DNA of 19,653 nt. Source: CAZKUR01 sp964556005. GTDB lineage: Bacteria; Bacteroidota; Ignavibacteria; Ignavibacteriales; Ignavibacteriaceae. Positions 1 through 8,645 of this stretch are shown in pieces. Where the stretch lies: the NCBI GenBank assembly GCA_964556005.1, contig CAZKUR010000073.1, positions 1 through 19,653 on the forward strand, given 5' to 3'. Both the position numbers and the translations under genes were made by a program. The stretch's first letter is position 1, and every line of letters starts with the position of its first letter. The notes beneath the pieces are model-generated. The model ran no database searches and was not told where the DNA came from. It saw only the letters and a list, made by a program, of their open reading frames with translations.

Positions 1-2634
1 GTATTTTACGAATAGTTTTAAGTCGATTAAAGAAACGTTCGGTTCTAATTTTACGTTTTGATTATCTTCAAATTTTCCGGTTGTTATAATAAAAATCTTC
101 CCGGCATTCGGTTTGGTTTTAGTTTTGTAAATAAATTCATTTATTCTATCTTTTGAAGCAATCTCTTCTTTTATGAAGAGCGTTGTTTCATTAACGGGTT
201 TGTTTCCCGTCTGATAGGAACCGTACATTATAAATTCTTTATTCGATTTGCTTTTGTGTAAAACTAAATCTTTATACCCTAATGCCGAGAGTAATGATTT
301 CATTTTAGTTTTCAATTCATCAATGCTTAGAGAGGAAATTGCGTTCAATTTTTCATTAAATAATTTTTGCTGCGTATCCCATTCAATGGATTTTACACCG
401 AGAACATCCAGCCATTCTTCTATAGTTACAAGATTCGAAAAAACCAGCGGTGAAATAAACTCAAATATATTTTTATCCAATAAGCCCCTATCAAATAACA
501 GCCTCTGCAAATTTTCTTCAACGGTGTTTTTTGTTCTGTAGTTGTAAAAATTTATTTCTCCTTCCCATATCTTTTTCCCGTTATTTCTTATAATTTCTTC
601 TGTTTGCCAGCTAGTCGCCGGGTTCCACCATTGGTCGAAATGAATAACATATTTTACGTCGGGAAGTTCATATTTTAATTTAGCCCCTTTCATCCCTACG
701 ACTAATGCAGTTATGGTCTTATCGAGTTTGAAACTTGTTAATATAGTTTGCATTTCTTTTGTGGAAAGGCCTGGTTCGAATGCGAGACATTTTATTCCGG
801 CATTCAATAAAACATCGCAAATATTTTTTGTTCCGAATTTTTCATATTGAGAGAAGACAATAACCTTTTCGCCGCTCTGTGAGATTGCACTTAAATGCTT
901 CAGCAGCAAATCCGATTTCGGACTTGTTTCTTTTTGTCCCGAAAAATTGCTCACCTGACTCAGCTTATGAAGAATTGTGAAAATATTTGCCTGGAACCGT
1001 AAAGGATTTCCCGCTTCCAAAAAGAAGTACATTTGTTCTTGTGCTGCTTTCAAAGAGTCTTGATATTCGACTTTTTGATTTTCGTCCATCTCCAGCCAGT
1101 AATCCTGAATTATAACTTTTGAAACCTGCTGTGCAATTTCGGATTTCGTCCTTCTTAAATAATTTTGAACATGAATATTTTGTCCCGTTTTTTCGTGGAT
1201 ATCCTGTAAAAGCTTTTTTGATGCCGTGTTATTCAACATCCATAAATATTTCAAGTTTAGTGAATTAAATAATTTTTTGGTTTTAATATTCTTTTCTAAT
1301 TGAATAACCTCGTCAAGTATCAAGCAATCTATCTTGGATAAGGTGTTTTTGTCAACAATATTTTCTTCAATATCGTACAACATTTTATTATACGAAGCAA
1401 TTGTTATATGGGCATGTTTTTTCCAGCCCGCGGATCTTTCCCGGCGATCACCAATTAGAATGTTATAAGTTAGTTGGAAGGTAAATTTGCAGATGTGGCC
1501 TATCCATCCTTGTATATGATCCGAGTAAATTGAGTCATCCCAATTACCTATTTCTTCATCGGGACAAATAATCAGTACCGAATTTATTTTATCTTCGGCA
1601 AATAATTTATTAACGGCTATAATCGTTTGAAAAGTTTTTCCGAGGCCGAGATCATCTGCAATCAATGCTGTGTCCCGGCTTAACAAAAATTCCACACCTT
1701 CATTTTGATAATCAAAAAGCAATCTTTGTAAATTCTCAGTATAATTAATTAATCTTTTATTTAACGGAGTTAATATTGATCTGAGCAGATGGCTGATTTC
1801 GCTGTTCCGGCTGTTATTGTAATCCTCATCGTTAAATGTTAGTTTGAAATGAACTCCTTTTGATTTTACAAAATCGGCAAGGTTTTTTTGTGCAACATAA
1901 ATTTTGGAAATTTGGCTGAACCTCCCGTTCTCCACCTGTATTTCCGGGAAGTTCATCTTCTTTAATGAATAAACAGGCATTCCGTTTTTATTAAAGATTA
2001 AGGATTTAATTTTATATATTTTCGGATAAGTATTTATCCTATCTATATTGATCGAATAAATTTTTCTTTTTTCGGAATCGTTAAAAAAATGTTTCGGATC
2101 GAGCAGCTTAAATTGAAGAACTATCGGTTGTAATGAAGCAAGATAATCTTTAGTCCCGGGTATATTAATTTTAGCTTCTTTTTTTAAGATTATGCTTTTA
2201 AGAAGGATGCCGTCCCGTTTAGTTTCTTTTTCCTCGTCTTCCCGGCTGAAAATTTTCTTAATATTTTTGGCATCAATTTCTTCATCTCTCTTGCTGAAAA
2301 TCTTTCTTACATCTTCACTGAACTTGAAGTCAACCTGTGCGGCGCTGCTTCTACTAAATCCAAAAAATACCGCGCCGGTTTTAACTTTATTGAAACAGTA
2401 AAATTGTTCTTCTTCAGAAGTTTTTTGAGGACGGGGTTTAAATGCAAATGAAGAGATGTATGGTTTATGGAATGCTTCAATCCAGTGGTCTGATTTTTCC
2501 AAAAATAATTGAAATTCCTCCAAATTAATATTCTCGGTCGAGGGCAGCCTTAACCATTTATGCCATTCGAAATATTCCGGGTTATCAAAAGTGGAAATCG
2601 AGGAAGCAATAGTTTTTCTTATAGACCGGTACAT
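1..2634 (-). CDS. SNF2-family ATPase with eroded helicase motifs and an endonuclease-like C-terminal region (3' end outside window)
   Basis: An open frame of 878 codons starts at ATG 2634 and runs off the left edge, so the C-terminus is missing. Residues about 310-340 read LFDYQNEGVEFLL then DTALIADDLGLGKTFQT, the SNF2 Q-region and Walker A (K333). Walker B is LILDEV (D441, E442) rather than DEAH/DEAQ, and NYLRRTK is present. In the second RecA-like lobe FSQYEKFG and FDQWWNPA (W669, W670) identify the SNF2 C-terminal helicase domain. Motif III (usually LTGTP) reads LNNTA, and motif VI (usually DRAHRIGQ) reads EIIRNNGK, so both arginines are lost. The last 100 visible residues, with LGY, FIK, IFIITTGKF and a terminal LID, resemble an Mrr-like restriction-endonuclease fold without clear catalytic residues. 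It lies 5 bases after the gene upstream, so the two are probably co-transcribed. The SNF2 assignment is secure; DNA translocation activity is doubtful. Confidence 0.88.
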   Translation of the reverse strand, partial: MYRSIRKTIASSISTFDNPEYFEWHKWLRLPSTENINLEEFQLFLEKSDHWIEAFHKPYISSFAFKPRPQKTSEEEQFYCFNKVKTGAVFFGFSRSSAAQVDFKFSEDVRKIFSKRDEEIDAKNIKKIFSREDEEKETKRDGILLKSIILKKEAKINIPGTKDYLASLQPIVLQFKLLDPKHFFNDSEKRKIYSINIDRINTYPKIYKIKSLIFNKNGMPVYSLKKMNFPEIQVENGRFSQISKIYVAQKNLADFVKSKGVHFKLTFNDEDYNNSRNSEISHLLRSILTPLNKRLINYTENLQRLLFDYQNEGVEFLLSRDTALIADDLGLGKTFQTIIAVNKLFAEDKINSVLIICPDEEIGNWDDSIYSDHIQGWIGHICKFTFQLTYNILIGDRRERSAGWKKHAHITIASYNKMLYDIEENIVDKNTLSKIDCLILDEVIQLEKNIKTKKLFNSLNLKYLWMLNNTASKKLLQDIHEKTGQNIHVQNYLRRTKSEIAQQVSKVIIQDYWLEMDENQKVEYQDSLKAAQEQMYFFLEAGNPLRFQANIFTILHKLSQVSNFSGQKETSPKSDLLLKHLSAISQSGEKVIVFSQYEKFGTKNICDVLLNAGIKCLAFEPGLSTKEMQTILTSFKLDKTITALVVGMKGAKLKYELPDVKYVIHFDQWWNPATSWQTEEIIRNNGKKIWEGEINFYNYRTKNTVEENLQRLLFDRGLLDKNIFEFISPLVFSNLVTIEEWLDVLGVKSIEWDTQQKLFNEKLNAISSLSIDELKTKMKSLLSALGYKDLVLHKSKSNKEFIMYGSYQTGNKPVNETTLFIKEEIASKDRINEFIYKTKTKPNAGKIFIITTGKFEDNQNVKLEPNVSLIDLKLFVKY

Positions 2635-2639
2635 TAATT

Positions 2640-3179
2640 TTATTCGCCGGTTTTTTGCAGATGCACTTGCTCACATGCTGTTTTTAATCTTTCAAATGGT
2701 TCGATCAAATTTCTTACTTCGGAAATCTGGCTGAGCCGGTCTTGAATTTCTGCAAGTTCACCTTCATACTTTTGGGATGTTTCGAGAAGTGTCTTCGATC
2801 CGTTTCCGAAAAATTGCGGCATTGCTTCGCTGAGTTTTCCGCTTCTGGTTCTTCCCTCATCTTCTGTAAAAATTCTTACGACACGAACTCCCTGCTTGTC
2901 ATTTACTCCTAAAAAAAGCGAGTTTCTAACTAGTATTAAATCAATCTGTTCATTTATAGCGCTTAAAAGAGGAACTGCTGCCAGTTCGACTAAAATATGT
3001 TCCAGGAGTACATCGCCGTAAAGTGTTTTTTGGAAATTTGTCGGTTTGATAGGGGCTGTCACTCTAAATTCCATTGGCTTTGTGTCTGCATCGGTAACTA
3101 AAATTGCACCCATAATTCCGGAATTGTTCTCAAATGTGTAGACATCAAGAAAAGCCATTTTTTCTATTTTCATTTTCAT
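2640..3179 (-). CDS. Conserved-looking protein of unknown function, partner of the SNF2-like gene
   Basis: A 179-residue protein I cannot assign to a named family. It has no signal peptide or membrane segment and is presumably cytoplasmic. The N-terminal two thirds are a mixed alpha/beta region with a distinctive stretch around residues 36-57 (EFRVTAPIKP, then LYGDVLLEHI). The last 50 residues, after GNGSKTLLETSQKYEGELAE, are charged and heptad-like and may form a coiled coil. The stop is 5 bases before the SNF2-like ATPase start, which suggests an operon and a joint function. GGAG directly abuts the first ATG (3179) but sits 6 bases before the in-frame ATG at 3173, so the true start is probably residue 3 (MKIEKMAF). 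Confidence 0.75.
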   Translation of the reverse strand: MKMKIEKMAFLDVYTFENNSGIMGAILVTDADTKPMEFRVTAPIKPTNFQKTLYGDVLLEHILVELAAVPLLSAINEQIDLILVRNSLFLGVNDKQGVRVVRIFTEDEGRTRSGKLSEAMPQFFGNGSKTLLETSQKYEGELAEIQDRLSQISEVRNLIEPFERLKTACEQVHLQKTGE

Positions 3180-3183
3180 CTCC
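3180..3183 (-). promoter_or_regulatory. Shine-Dalgarno GGAG favouring the start at 3173
   Basis: On the minus strand GGAG is followed directly by ATGAAAATG. Zero spacing to the first ATG is unfavourable, while six bases to the second ATG at 3173 is normal. This suggests the protein is two residues shorter than the longest reading. Confidence 0.45.
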
Positions 3184-3626
3184 GTTAGTTCGCTTCAATT
3201 TATTATCTATCTAAAAATGTAACCCATAAAGAACTATGATATGCGCTTTAGAGGCCTGAACGAGATTCACTTAATCTGCAAAATATTATCATAATCGATG
3301 CCACAAGGATGTTTTTGTACTTGGTTTGATATGCACGATTATTCGTCGTATTAGTAAGATTATTCAATTAAATATCAGTCAGAATTTAATCCATGCATCG
3401 GAATGAGGAAGTATTACTGATATTCAGGTAAAAGTTTATTAGAAATTTTTGTTAAATTAGTTACTATTACACGTAAAATTTACATAATTGTACGATAAAT
3501 TTTAGAGAGGCTTTTGCCTGTATTCGGGTGAGTTTAAAGCTTATCACTATCCATACTAAAAAGAAAAATATTTTTGTTGTATCTTTGTATTTTTAAATAT
3601 AGAAATTAAAATTTTAATTATAATAG
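3184..3626. other. Intergenic region between divergent genes
   Basis: About 440 AT-rich bases separate the minus-strand unknown gene from the plus-strand zinc-ribbon gene. It must hold promoters for both directions. I see no convincing ORF, tRNA or strong hairpin; the only recognisable motif is a possible Bacteroidetes-type -7 element near 3580. Confidence 0.5.
3580..3587 (+). promoter_or_regulatory. Possible -7 promoter element (TATCTTTG)
   Basis: TATCTTTG matches the Bacteroidetes-type -7 consensus TAnnTTTG and lies 39 bases before the ATG at 3627. No good TTG/TTTG -33 element is visible at the expected distance, and it is unclear whether this lineage uses that promoter type. Confidence 0.25.
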
Positions 3627-4025
3627 ATGAACTGTCCTGTCTGTAAAACAGCAATGGTAATTTTAGAACTTCAGTCAATAGAGATTGATTACTGCTCTTC
3701 CTGTGAAGGAATTTGGCTGGATAGCGGGGAATTGGAACTTCTTCTTGAAGATTCGGTTGAAAGGAATAATTTATTGAAATCTTTTCAAACAGATGATGCA
3801 AGCAAGGAACAAAAATTAAAATGTCCCATTTGCCGCAAAAAGATGGATAAGATTCTCGTCGGTAAAGATAAAAGCGTTTTGATTGATAAATGTAAAAATG
3901 ATCATGGCCTGTGGTTCGACAAAGGAGAACTTGAAGATATCATCAGTATGGGTAGTTTCGATAAAAATAACAAGGTCCTTCAACTCATGAAAGAAATGTT
4001 CAGTCATAGATTAAATAAATCTTAA
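3627..4025 (+). CDS. Double zinc-ribbon protein, zf-TFIIB type
   Basis: A 132-residue soluble protein made of two tandem zf-TFIIB-like ribbons. The first has C3-x2-C6 and C23-x2-C26 followed by GIWLDSGELE. The second has C66-x2-C69 and C89 followed by KNDHGLWFDKGELE, so D92 or H93 replaces the last cysteine, a variation common in this family. The fold predicts zinc binding, but the molecular role of these small bacterial proteins is not established. The start has no evident Shine-Dalgarno. It lies 12 bases before lemA and probably heads a three-gene operon with LemA and an M48 protease. Confidence 0.85.
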   Translation: MNCPVCKTAMVILELQSIEIDYCSSCEGIWLDSGELELLLEDSVERNNLLKSFQTDDASKEQKLKCPICRKKMDKILVGKDKSVLIDKCKNDHGLWFDKGELEDIISMGSFDKNNKVLQLMKEMFSHRLNKS

Positions 4026-4037
4026 CGGAGGAAAAAC

Positions 4038-4595
4038 ATGGTAGCATTAATAGTAATTATAGCCCTGATAGTAATTGCTGTGTTGATTATAGTTGGAATG
4101 TATAATTCGCTGATCCGGTTAAGGAATCAGGTTAAAAATGCATGGGCTCAAATAGATGTTCAATTGAAAAGGCGGCATGATTTAATTCCCAACCTTATTG
4201 AAACAGTGAAGGGATATATGACTCATGAACGTGAGACGCTTCAAAACATAACCAACGCAAGAAGCCACGCAGTGAGCGCACAGTCCGTCGGTGAAAAAGC
4301 ACAAGCAGAAAGACAGCTTACCTCGGCGTTGGGGCAGTTAAATGTTGTCGTTGAAAATTATCCGGATCTTAAAGCAAACCAAAATTTTCTTGCGTTGCAG
4401 GAAGAATTAACTTCAACAGAAAATAAAATTTCTTTTTCACGTCAGAATTATAATGATCAGGTGCTTTTTTATAATAATAAAATTCAGATGTTTCCAACTA
4501 ACGTTATGGCAGGAATGTTTAACTTCAAACAGGAAGAATTCTTTCAATTGGAAGATAAAGCCGAACGTGAAGTTCCTAAAGTTAGTTTCTCATAA
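4038..4595 (+). CDS. lemA: LemA family membrane protein
   Basis: A 185-residue protein of typical LemA length. One N-terminal membrane helix (residues 2-22) is followed by the family signature around residues 30-60 (NAWAQIDVQLKRRHDLIPNL, then IETVKGY) and a helical body ending in KAEREVPKVSFS. LemA proteins are anchored with most of the helical domain on one side of the membrane; their biochemical function is not settled, but they recur beside HtpX/M48 proteases as here. The start is supported by a GGAGG Shine-Dalgarno at 4027-4031, seven bases upstream. The metalloprotease gene begins 23 bases after the stop. Confidence 0.95.
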   Translation: MVALIVIIALIVIAVLIIVGMYNSLIRLRNQVKNAWAQIDVQLKRRHDLIPNLIETVKGYMTHERETLQNITNARSHAVSAQSVGEKAQAERQLTSALGQLNVVVENYPDLKANQNFLALQEELTSTENKISFSRQNYNDQVLFYNNKIQMFPTNVMAGMFNFKQEEFFQLEDKAEREVPKVSFS

Positions 4596-4618
4596 TAATA
4601 ATAACGGTATAGCTTGGT

Positions 4619-5848
4619 ATGATGTGGGAATTAATAAAATCGAATAGAAGAAAATCATTTATATTATTTTTATGTATGGGGATAGTGTTGATCATGTTGG
4701 GTTATATACTTGGTAAAGCATATTTCCCAAACGGAGGAGAATATGCAGGAATATTCTTTGCATTAATTCTATGGACAATTTTATCCGTCGTAAGCTACTT
4801 CAGCGGTAGTTCTATCCTGCTGAATATAAGCCATGCCAAAGAAGTTACGCCTGAAGTTCACCAACAGCTTTACAATGTTGTTGAAGAAATGAAAATTGCT
4901 GCAAACCTGCCGAAGATGCCTAAAATTTATATTATCGATGAAGAGGCTCCCAATGCATTTGCAACGGGAATTAAACCCGAGAACAGTGCAGTTACCGTTA
5001 CAGCCGGCTTACTCTCGCGTTTAAACAGGGATGAACTTCAGGGTGTAATCGGGCATGAAATTTCGCACATTGCTAACCGTGATATTTTAACGATGACTTT
5101 TGCGGGTGTTATGCTCGGAAGCATCGTACTAATATCGGAAGTGTTTTTGAAAAGCCTCTGGTTTACGGGGGGAAGCCGGTACAGATCAAGATCAAGAGAC
5201 AACGGCCAGGGGCAGATGATAGTTATGATAATTGCAATTGTATTTGCAATTCTTGCCCCGATTTTTGCACAGCTGCTTTATTTCGCTATTTCAAGAAGAA
5301 GAGAATATTTAGCGGATGCTTCATCCGCAAGACTAACTAGATACCCTGAAGGATTAGCATCAGCCCTTGAAAAGATTTCCTCAAATACCGCAGAATTATC
5401 CGCGGCAAACAAAGTAACTGCTCCAATGTTTATTGTAAATCCGATTAAGCCGAAAGGAATGAAATTATCTGATCTTACGAGCACACATCCGCCGATCACT
5501 GAAAGAGTAAAAATCTTAAGAAATATGGCCGGAGGTGCTAACTTCATTAACTATCAGACCTCCTATAATATAATTAAAGGAAAAAATTCAAAATTAATTC
5601 CAGGGTCCGGCCTTTCTGATCAAACTAAAATAGATATTAGAAAACCAGGCGAAGGTGTTAAAAATTTAGATGCAGTAGCTCAAAAAAGAACTCTCGGCAA
5701 TTTAATGATGACGTTGAATAATTTTGTGTTTCTTACATGTGCCTGCGGTTTAAAATTAAAAATCCCACCGCATTATGATAAGTCTTCAATAATCTGTCCG
5801 AAATGCGGAAGGACTAATAATATTCCGGAAAAAATAAAGACAACTTAA
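4619..5848 (+). CDS. M48 (HtpX-like) membrane metalloprotease with C-terminal zinc ribbon
   Basis: A 409-residue integral-membrane zinc endopeptidase. Two membrane helices lie near residues 13-31 and 44-65. The catalytic motif is HEISH at 146-150, and E229 in SRRREYLADASSARL is the expected third zinc ligand. Further helices flank a short loop at about 157-175 and 200-222. HtpX-type proteases degrade misfolded membrane proteins. Beyond the usual end (about 300 residues) there is a linker of some 65 residues and a four-cysteine ribbon (C374, C376, C393, C396), which is not part of E. coli HtpX. The start is one of two tandem ATGs (4619 or 4622) without a clear Shine-Dalgarno. It follows lemA in the same likely operon. 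Confidence 0.93.
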   Translation: MMWELIKSNRRKSFILFLCMGIVLIMLGYILGKAYFPNGGEYAGIFFALILWTILSVVSYFSGSSILLNISHAKEVTPEVHQQLYNVVEEMKIAANLPKMPKIYIIDEEAPNAFATGIKPENSAVTVTAGLLSRLNRDELQGVIGHEISHIANRDILTMTFAGVMLGSIVLISEVFLKSLWFTGGSRYRSRSRDNGQGQMIVMIIAIVFAILAPIFAQLLYFAISRRREYLADASSARLTRYPEGLASALEKISSNTAELSAANKVTAPMFIVNPIKPKGMKLSDLTSTHPPITERVKILRNMAGGANFINYQTSYNIIKGKNSKLIPGSGLSDQTKIDIRKPGEGVKNLDAVAQKRTLGNLMMTLNNFVFLTCACGLKLKIPPHYDKSSIICPKCGRTNNIPEKIKTT

Positions 5849-6130
5849 AAAAGTTGAGAGTAGATTTTACTTTAGAAATTTATTTAATAATTATACTCGG
5901 TAGATTCTTATCATTCCTTAATTTCTTCTCTCTTTCCAAAATCAATTAAATTGAATTTGTGCTTATCTTTTTATAAAGAATAGCATTTATTTTTTTCCCC
6001 CTTATTTTCAGTTTTCCCTTGATATTGTCAAATTGAATTATTTAATTTTAATTGTTACTTCATAATTTTAATAAAATGGGGAAAAAAGATTAATGAATAT
6101 TTTATTTTAATAACTACTGAGGGGGCTCAA

Positions 6131-8341
6131 ATGCCAAAAAATTTACTTATTTATTTCAGATCTTTTAATATAATTTCAATTATTTTTCTCTTAGTTTTTA
6201 GTCCTTTCTCTAAATCATTATCTCAAAACAGAATTAGAGAAGATTATCAATATCTTTCTCCTTTGCCGGGAGCAGTGTTAGTTCAACCTAAAGCGAGTCT
6301 AATAATCCGCCAGGGCAATAATATAGATGTATCAACTTTGGATGAAAAATTCATTGAAGTTAAGGGAAGCAAAAGCGGGATACATCAAGGTAAATTTATT
6401 TTATCTGATGATGGGAAGACGATTATATATAAACCTTACAGCCCTTTTTCTACAGATGAGAAAGTTTCTGTAAAAATTTACAGTGGAATAAAAACAACAA
6501 ATGGAATAAATTTAAAACCAACTAAGTACAGTTTTTTTACAATAAAGGAAAATATTGATGTAAGAAAATATGATTCCTCTCCTTTGAGTTTTCCAGTTTC
6601 GAAATATAATTCGGAGTTAAATAATTTCAGAGACCTAAAGTATATCAAAAGAAATTCAGTACTGCAAGACTCTGATTTGCCTGATTTCAATTTACTGACA
6701 AATGTGGATCCTTCACCAGGTGATATATTTATCGCTCCCTTTGATTTCCCCTATAATTCTTACGGTTACCTGATGATTTTAGATAATAATGCCGTCCCAA
6801 TCTATTTCAAGCGGTTCGATTATAACCTATTTGATTTTAAAAAACAGCCAAATGGTTTGTTATCTTATTTTGATCCGCACTCACTGAAATTTTACTTTAT
6901 GAACGATTCTTATTCAATAGTCGATAGTATATCCGCTGTAAACGGTTTGGGTACCGATCCCCATGAGCTTAGAGTTCTACCAAATGGCTATATGCTTTTG
7001 CTGGCAAGTGACTATGCAATTGTCAACATGGATACTGTAGTTCAGAACGGTAATCCTCATGCACTTGTAAAAGGAATGGCAATTCAGGAATTTGATGAGA
7101 ATAAAAATATTATTTTGCAATGGAGAACGTTTGATCATTTTAGAATTACAGATGCTACGCCGGATATCAATTTAACTGATTCGCTTATAGACTATGTACA
7201 TGCAAACGCTATTGCTGTTGATACGGACGGCAATTTATTACTTTCAAGCAGACACATGGATGAGATAACTAAAATTAACAGCCGGACAGGTGATATAATC
7301 TGGCGTTGGGGAGGAGAATATTGTAAAAACAATCAATTCACTTTTACAAACGATCCGGCCGGATTTTCTCATCAGCATGATATTCGAATATTGCCGAACG
7401 AACATTTAACTCTATTTGATAACGGCAACCTAAAAGTAATTCCATACAGCAGGGCGTGCGAATATGAAATGGATGAGCAAAATAAAACCGTTACCCTGGA
7501 TTGGGAATATACTAATGATCCTCAAACTTATACTTTTGCGATGGGCAACGTCGAAAGATTGGTGGATCAGCATACGGTAATTGGCTGGGGAGCAAACGAT
7601 GGACAGCCATCGGTTTGTGAGCTTAATACCGACGGCAGTTTAGCCTGGGCAATTGAGTTTCCGGATACGATTATTAATTATAGAGCATTTAAATTTAACT
7701 GGCGAACGAATTATTTTGTCACTTCTTCCGATTCGATATCATTTACTAATGTGGAGATAAGTCAAAGCGATACATCAAGTATAATTTTGACAAATAATTC
7801 AGATTCTACACTTTTGATAAATGAAGTTTACAGCTCCGGTTCAGCCTTTTCACTTGTTCAATCTCCACCTTTTAGTGTACCGGCACATGAAAACATTAGC
7901 CTAACAGTTAAATTCGAACCAAATGTTGAAGGTGAAACTGATGGAGTGATTTATTTAAGATCTAATAGATATACGGAAATGATTGCACAAACACTTTTTG
8001 TTCGAGGGACAACTGATTCGGTATTTAGTTCTGTAAATGATCAAAATGTAATTAATAATTTTCAACTTTATCAAAATTATCCAAACCCGTTTAACCCAAC
8101 AACTACAATTTCTTATTCTGTTCCGTTTGACAGTTTCGTTAACTTAAATGTGTATGATATCCTGGGAAGAGAAGTTGCTAAACTGGTTAACAGTGAAAAG
8201 CATCAAGGAAAATATAATGTTGTATTTAATGCGTCCCGTTTACCGAGTGGAGTTTACTTCTACCGGATAGAAGTTGAAAATAAAAATTCCGGTAGTAAAA
8301 TAAATTATTCCGATGTTAAAAAATTACTTTTGATTAAATAA
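6131..8341 (+). CDS. Secreted ASST-like protein (arylsulfotransferase family) with type IX secretion sorting domain
   Basis: A 736-residue exported multidomain protein. Residues 1-31 are a signal peptide. Residues about 42-135 form an Ig-like module (LSPLPGAVLVQPKASLIIRQ region). Residues about 195-525 resemble the arylsulfotransferase (ASST) beta-propeller: DPHELRVLPNG (H278), HANAIAVDTDGNLLLSSRHM (H357, R374), IIWRWGG, and SHQHDIRILPNEH (H416). In ASST enzymes histidines of this kind carry out sulfate transfer between phenolic compounds. Residues about 535-626 look like a choice-of-anchor/ASH beta-sandwich, and residues 645-736 are the type A sorting domain used by the type IX system for surface attachment or release. 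GAGGGGG at 6119-6125, five bases before ATG, supports the start. Substrate unknown; activity is inferred only from the family. Confidence 0.87.
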   Translation: MPKNLLIYFRSFNIISIIFLLVFSPFSKSLSQNRIREDYQYLSPLPGAVLVQPKASLIIRQGNNIDVSTLDEKFIEVKGSKSGIHQGKFILSDDGKTIIYKPYSPFSTDEKVSVKIYSGIKTTNGINLKPTKYSFFTIKENIDVRKYDSSPLSFPVSKYNSELNNFRDLKYIKRNSVLQDSDLPDFNLLTNVDPSPGDIFIAPFDFPYNSYGYLMILDNNAVPIYFKRFDYNLFDFKKQPNGLLSYFDPHSLKFYFMNDSYSIVDSISAVNGLGTDPHELRVLPNGYMLLLASDYAIVNMDTVVQNGNPHALVKGMAIQEFDENKNIILQWRTFDHFRITDATPDINLTDSLIDYVHANAIAVDTDGNLLLSSRHMDEITKINSRTGDIIWRWGGEYCKNNQFTFTNDPAGFSHQHDIRILPNEHLTLFDNGNLKVIPYSRACEYEMDEQNKTVTLDWEYTNDPQTYTFAMGNVERLVDQHTVIGWGANDGQPSVCELNTDGSLAWAIEFPDTIINYRAFKFNWRTNYFVTSSDSISFTNVEISQSDTSSIILTNNSDSTLLINEVYSSGSAFSLVQSPPFSVPAHENISLTVKFEPNVEGETDGVIYLRSNRYTEMIAQTLFVRGTTDSVFSSVNDQNVINNFQLYQNYPNPFNPTTTISYSVPFDSFVNLNVYDILGREVAKLVNSEKHQGKYNVVFNASRLPSGVYFYRIEVENKNSGSKINYSDVKKLLLIK

Positions 8342-8376
8342 GTAATAGATTATTAAAAGAATTCAATGTTTTCTTC

Positions 8377-8406
8377 AAAGCCTGGCTTAAAAAACCAGGC
8401 TTTTTT
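8377..8406 (+). terminator. Rho-independent terminator after the ASST-like gene
   Basis: AAAGCCTGG (8377-8385) and CCAGGCTTT (8395-8403) form a perfect 9-bp stem with a 9-base loop, and the T-run 8401-8406 follows. It lies 36 bases past the stop and separates this gene from the redox operon. Confidence 0.88.
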
Positions 8407-8645
8407 CTCTCTCAATAACGGCAAAATTCCCAAATAGCAATTACATTAGGTGAGAACTAATTAATAAGAAGAAATAGTTTACTTTTAACAACAAGTGTAG
8501 CTATTATTAGATTTTAAGTATCAACTGGTAATTTTCAACAAAAATTTTCATTAAGAAACCCTGGCATAGTTTTATATAATTTAAACATGTAGAAAAAATT
8601 TTAGTAACAGTAATTTAACAGGGCGAAAAAAGAGTAGGGGAAAAC
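8407..8645 (+). other. Leader region of the redox operon
   Basis: Together with the terminator this makes a 304-base gene-free gap. It presumably carries the promoter for the genes from 8646 onward. A TATAAT sits at 8575-8580 but has no matching upstream box, so I do not call a promoter. No ORF or strong hairpin is seen. AGGGG at 8636-8640 is the Shine-Dalgarno of the next gene. Confidence 0.4.

Noticed and set aside
248..541. Plus-strand ORF of 97 codons
   Set aside because: It lies antisense inside the continuous SNF2-like reading frame and has no family features.
8561..8580. Sigma-54-like promoter (CTGGCA ... TATAAT) before the redox operon
   Set aside because: The -12 GC element is missing and neither regulator has a sigma-54 activator domain.
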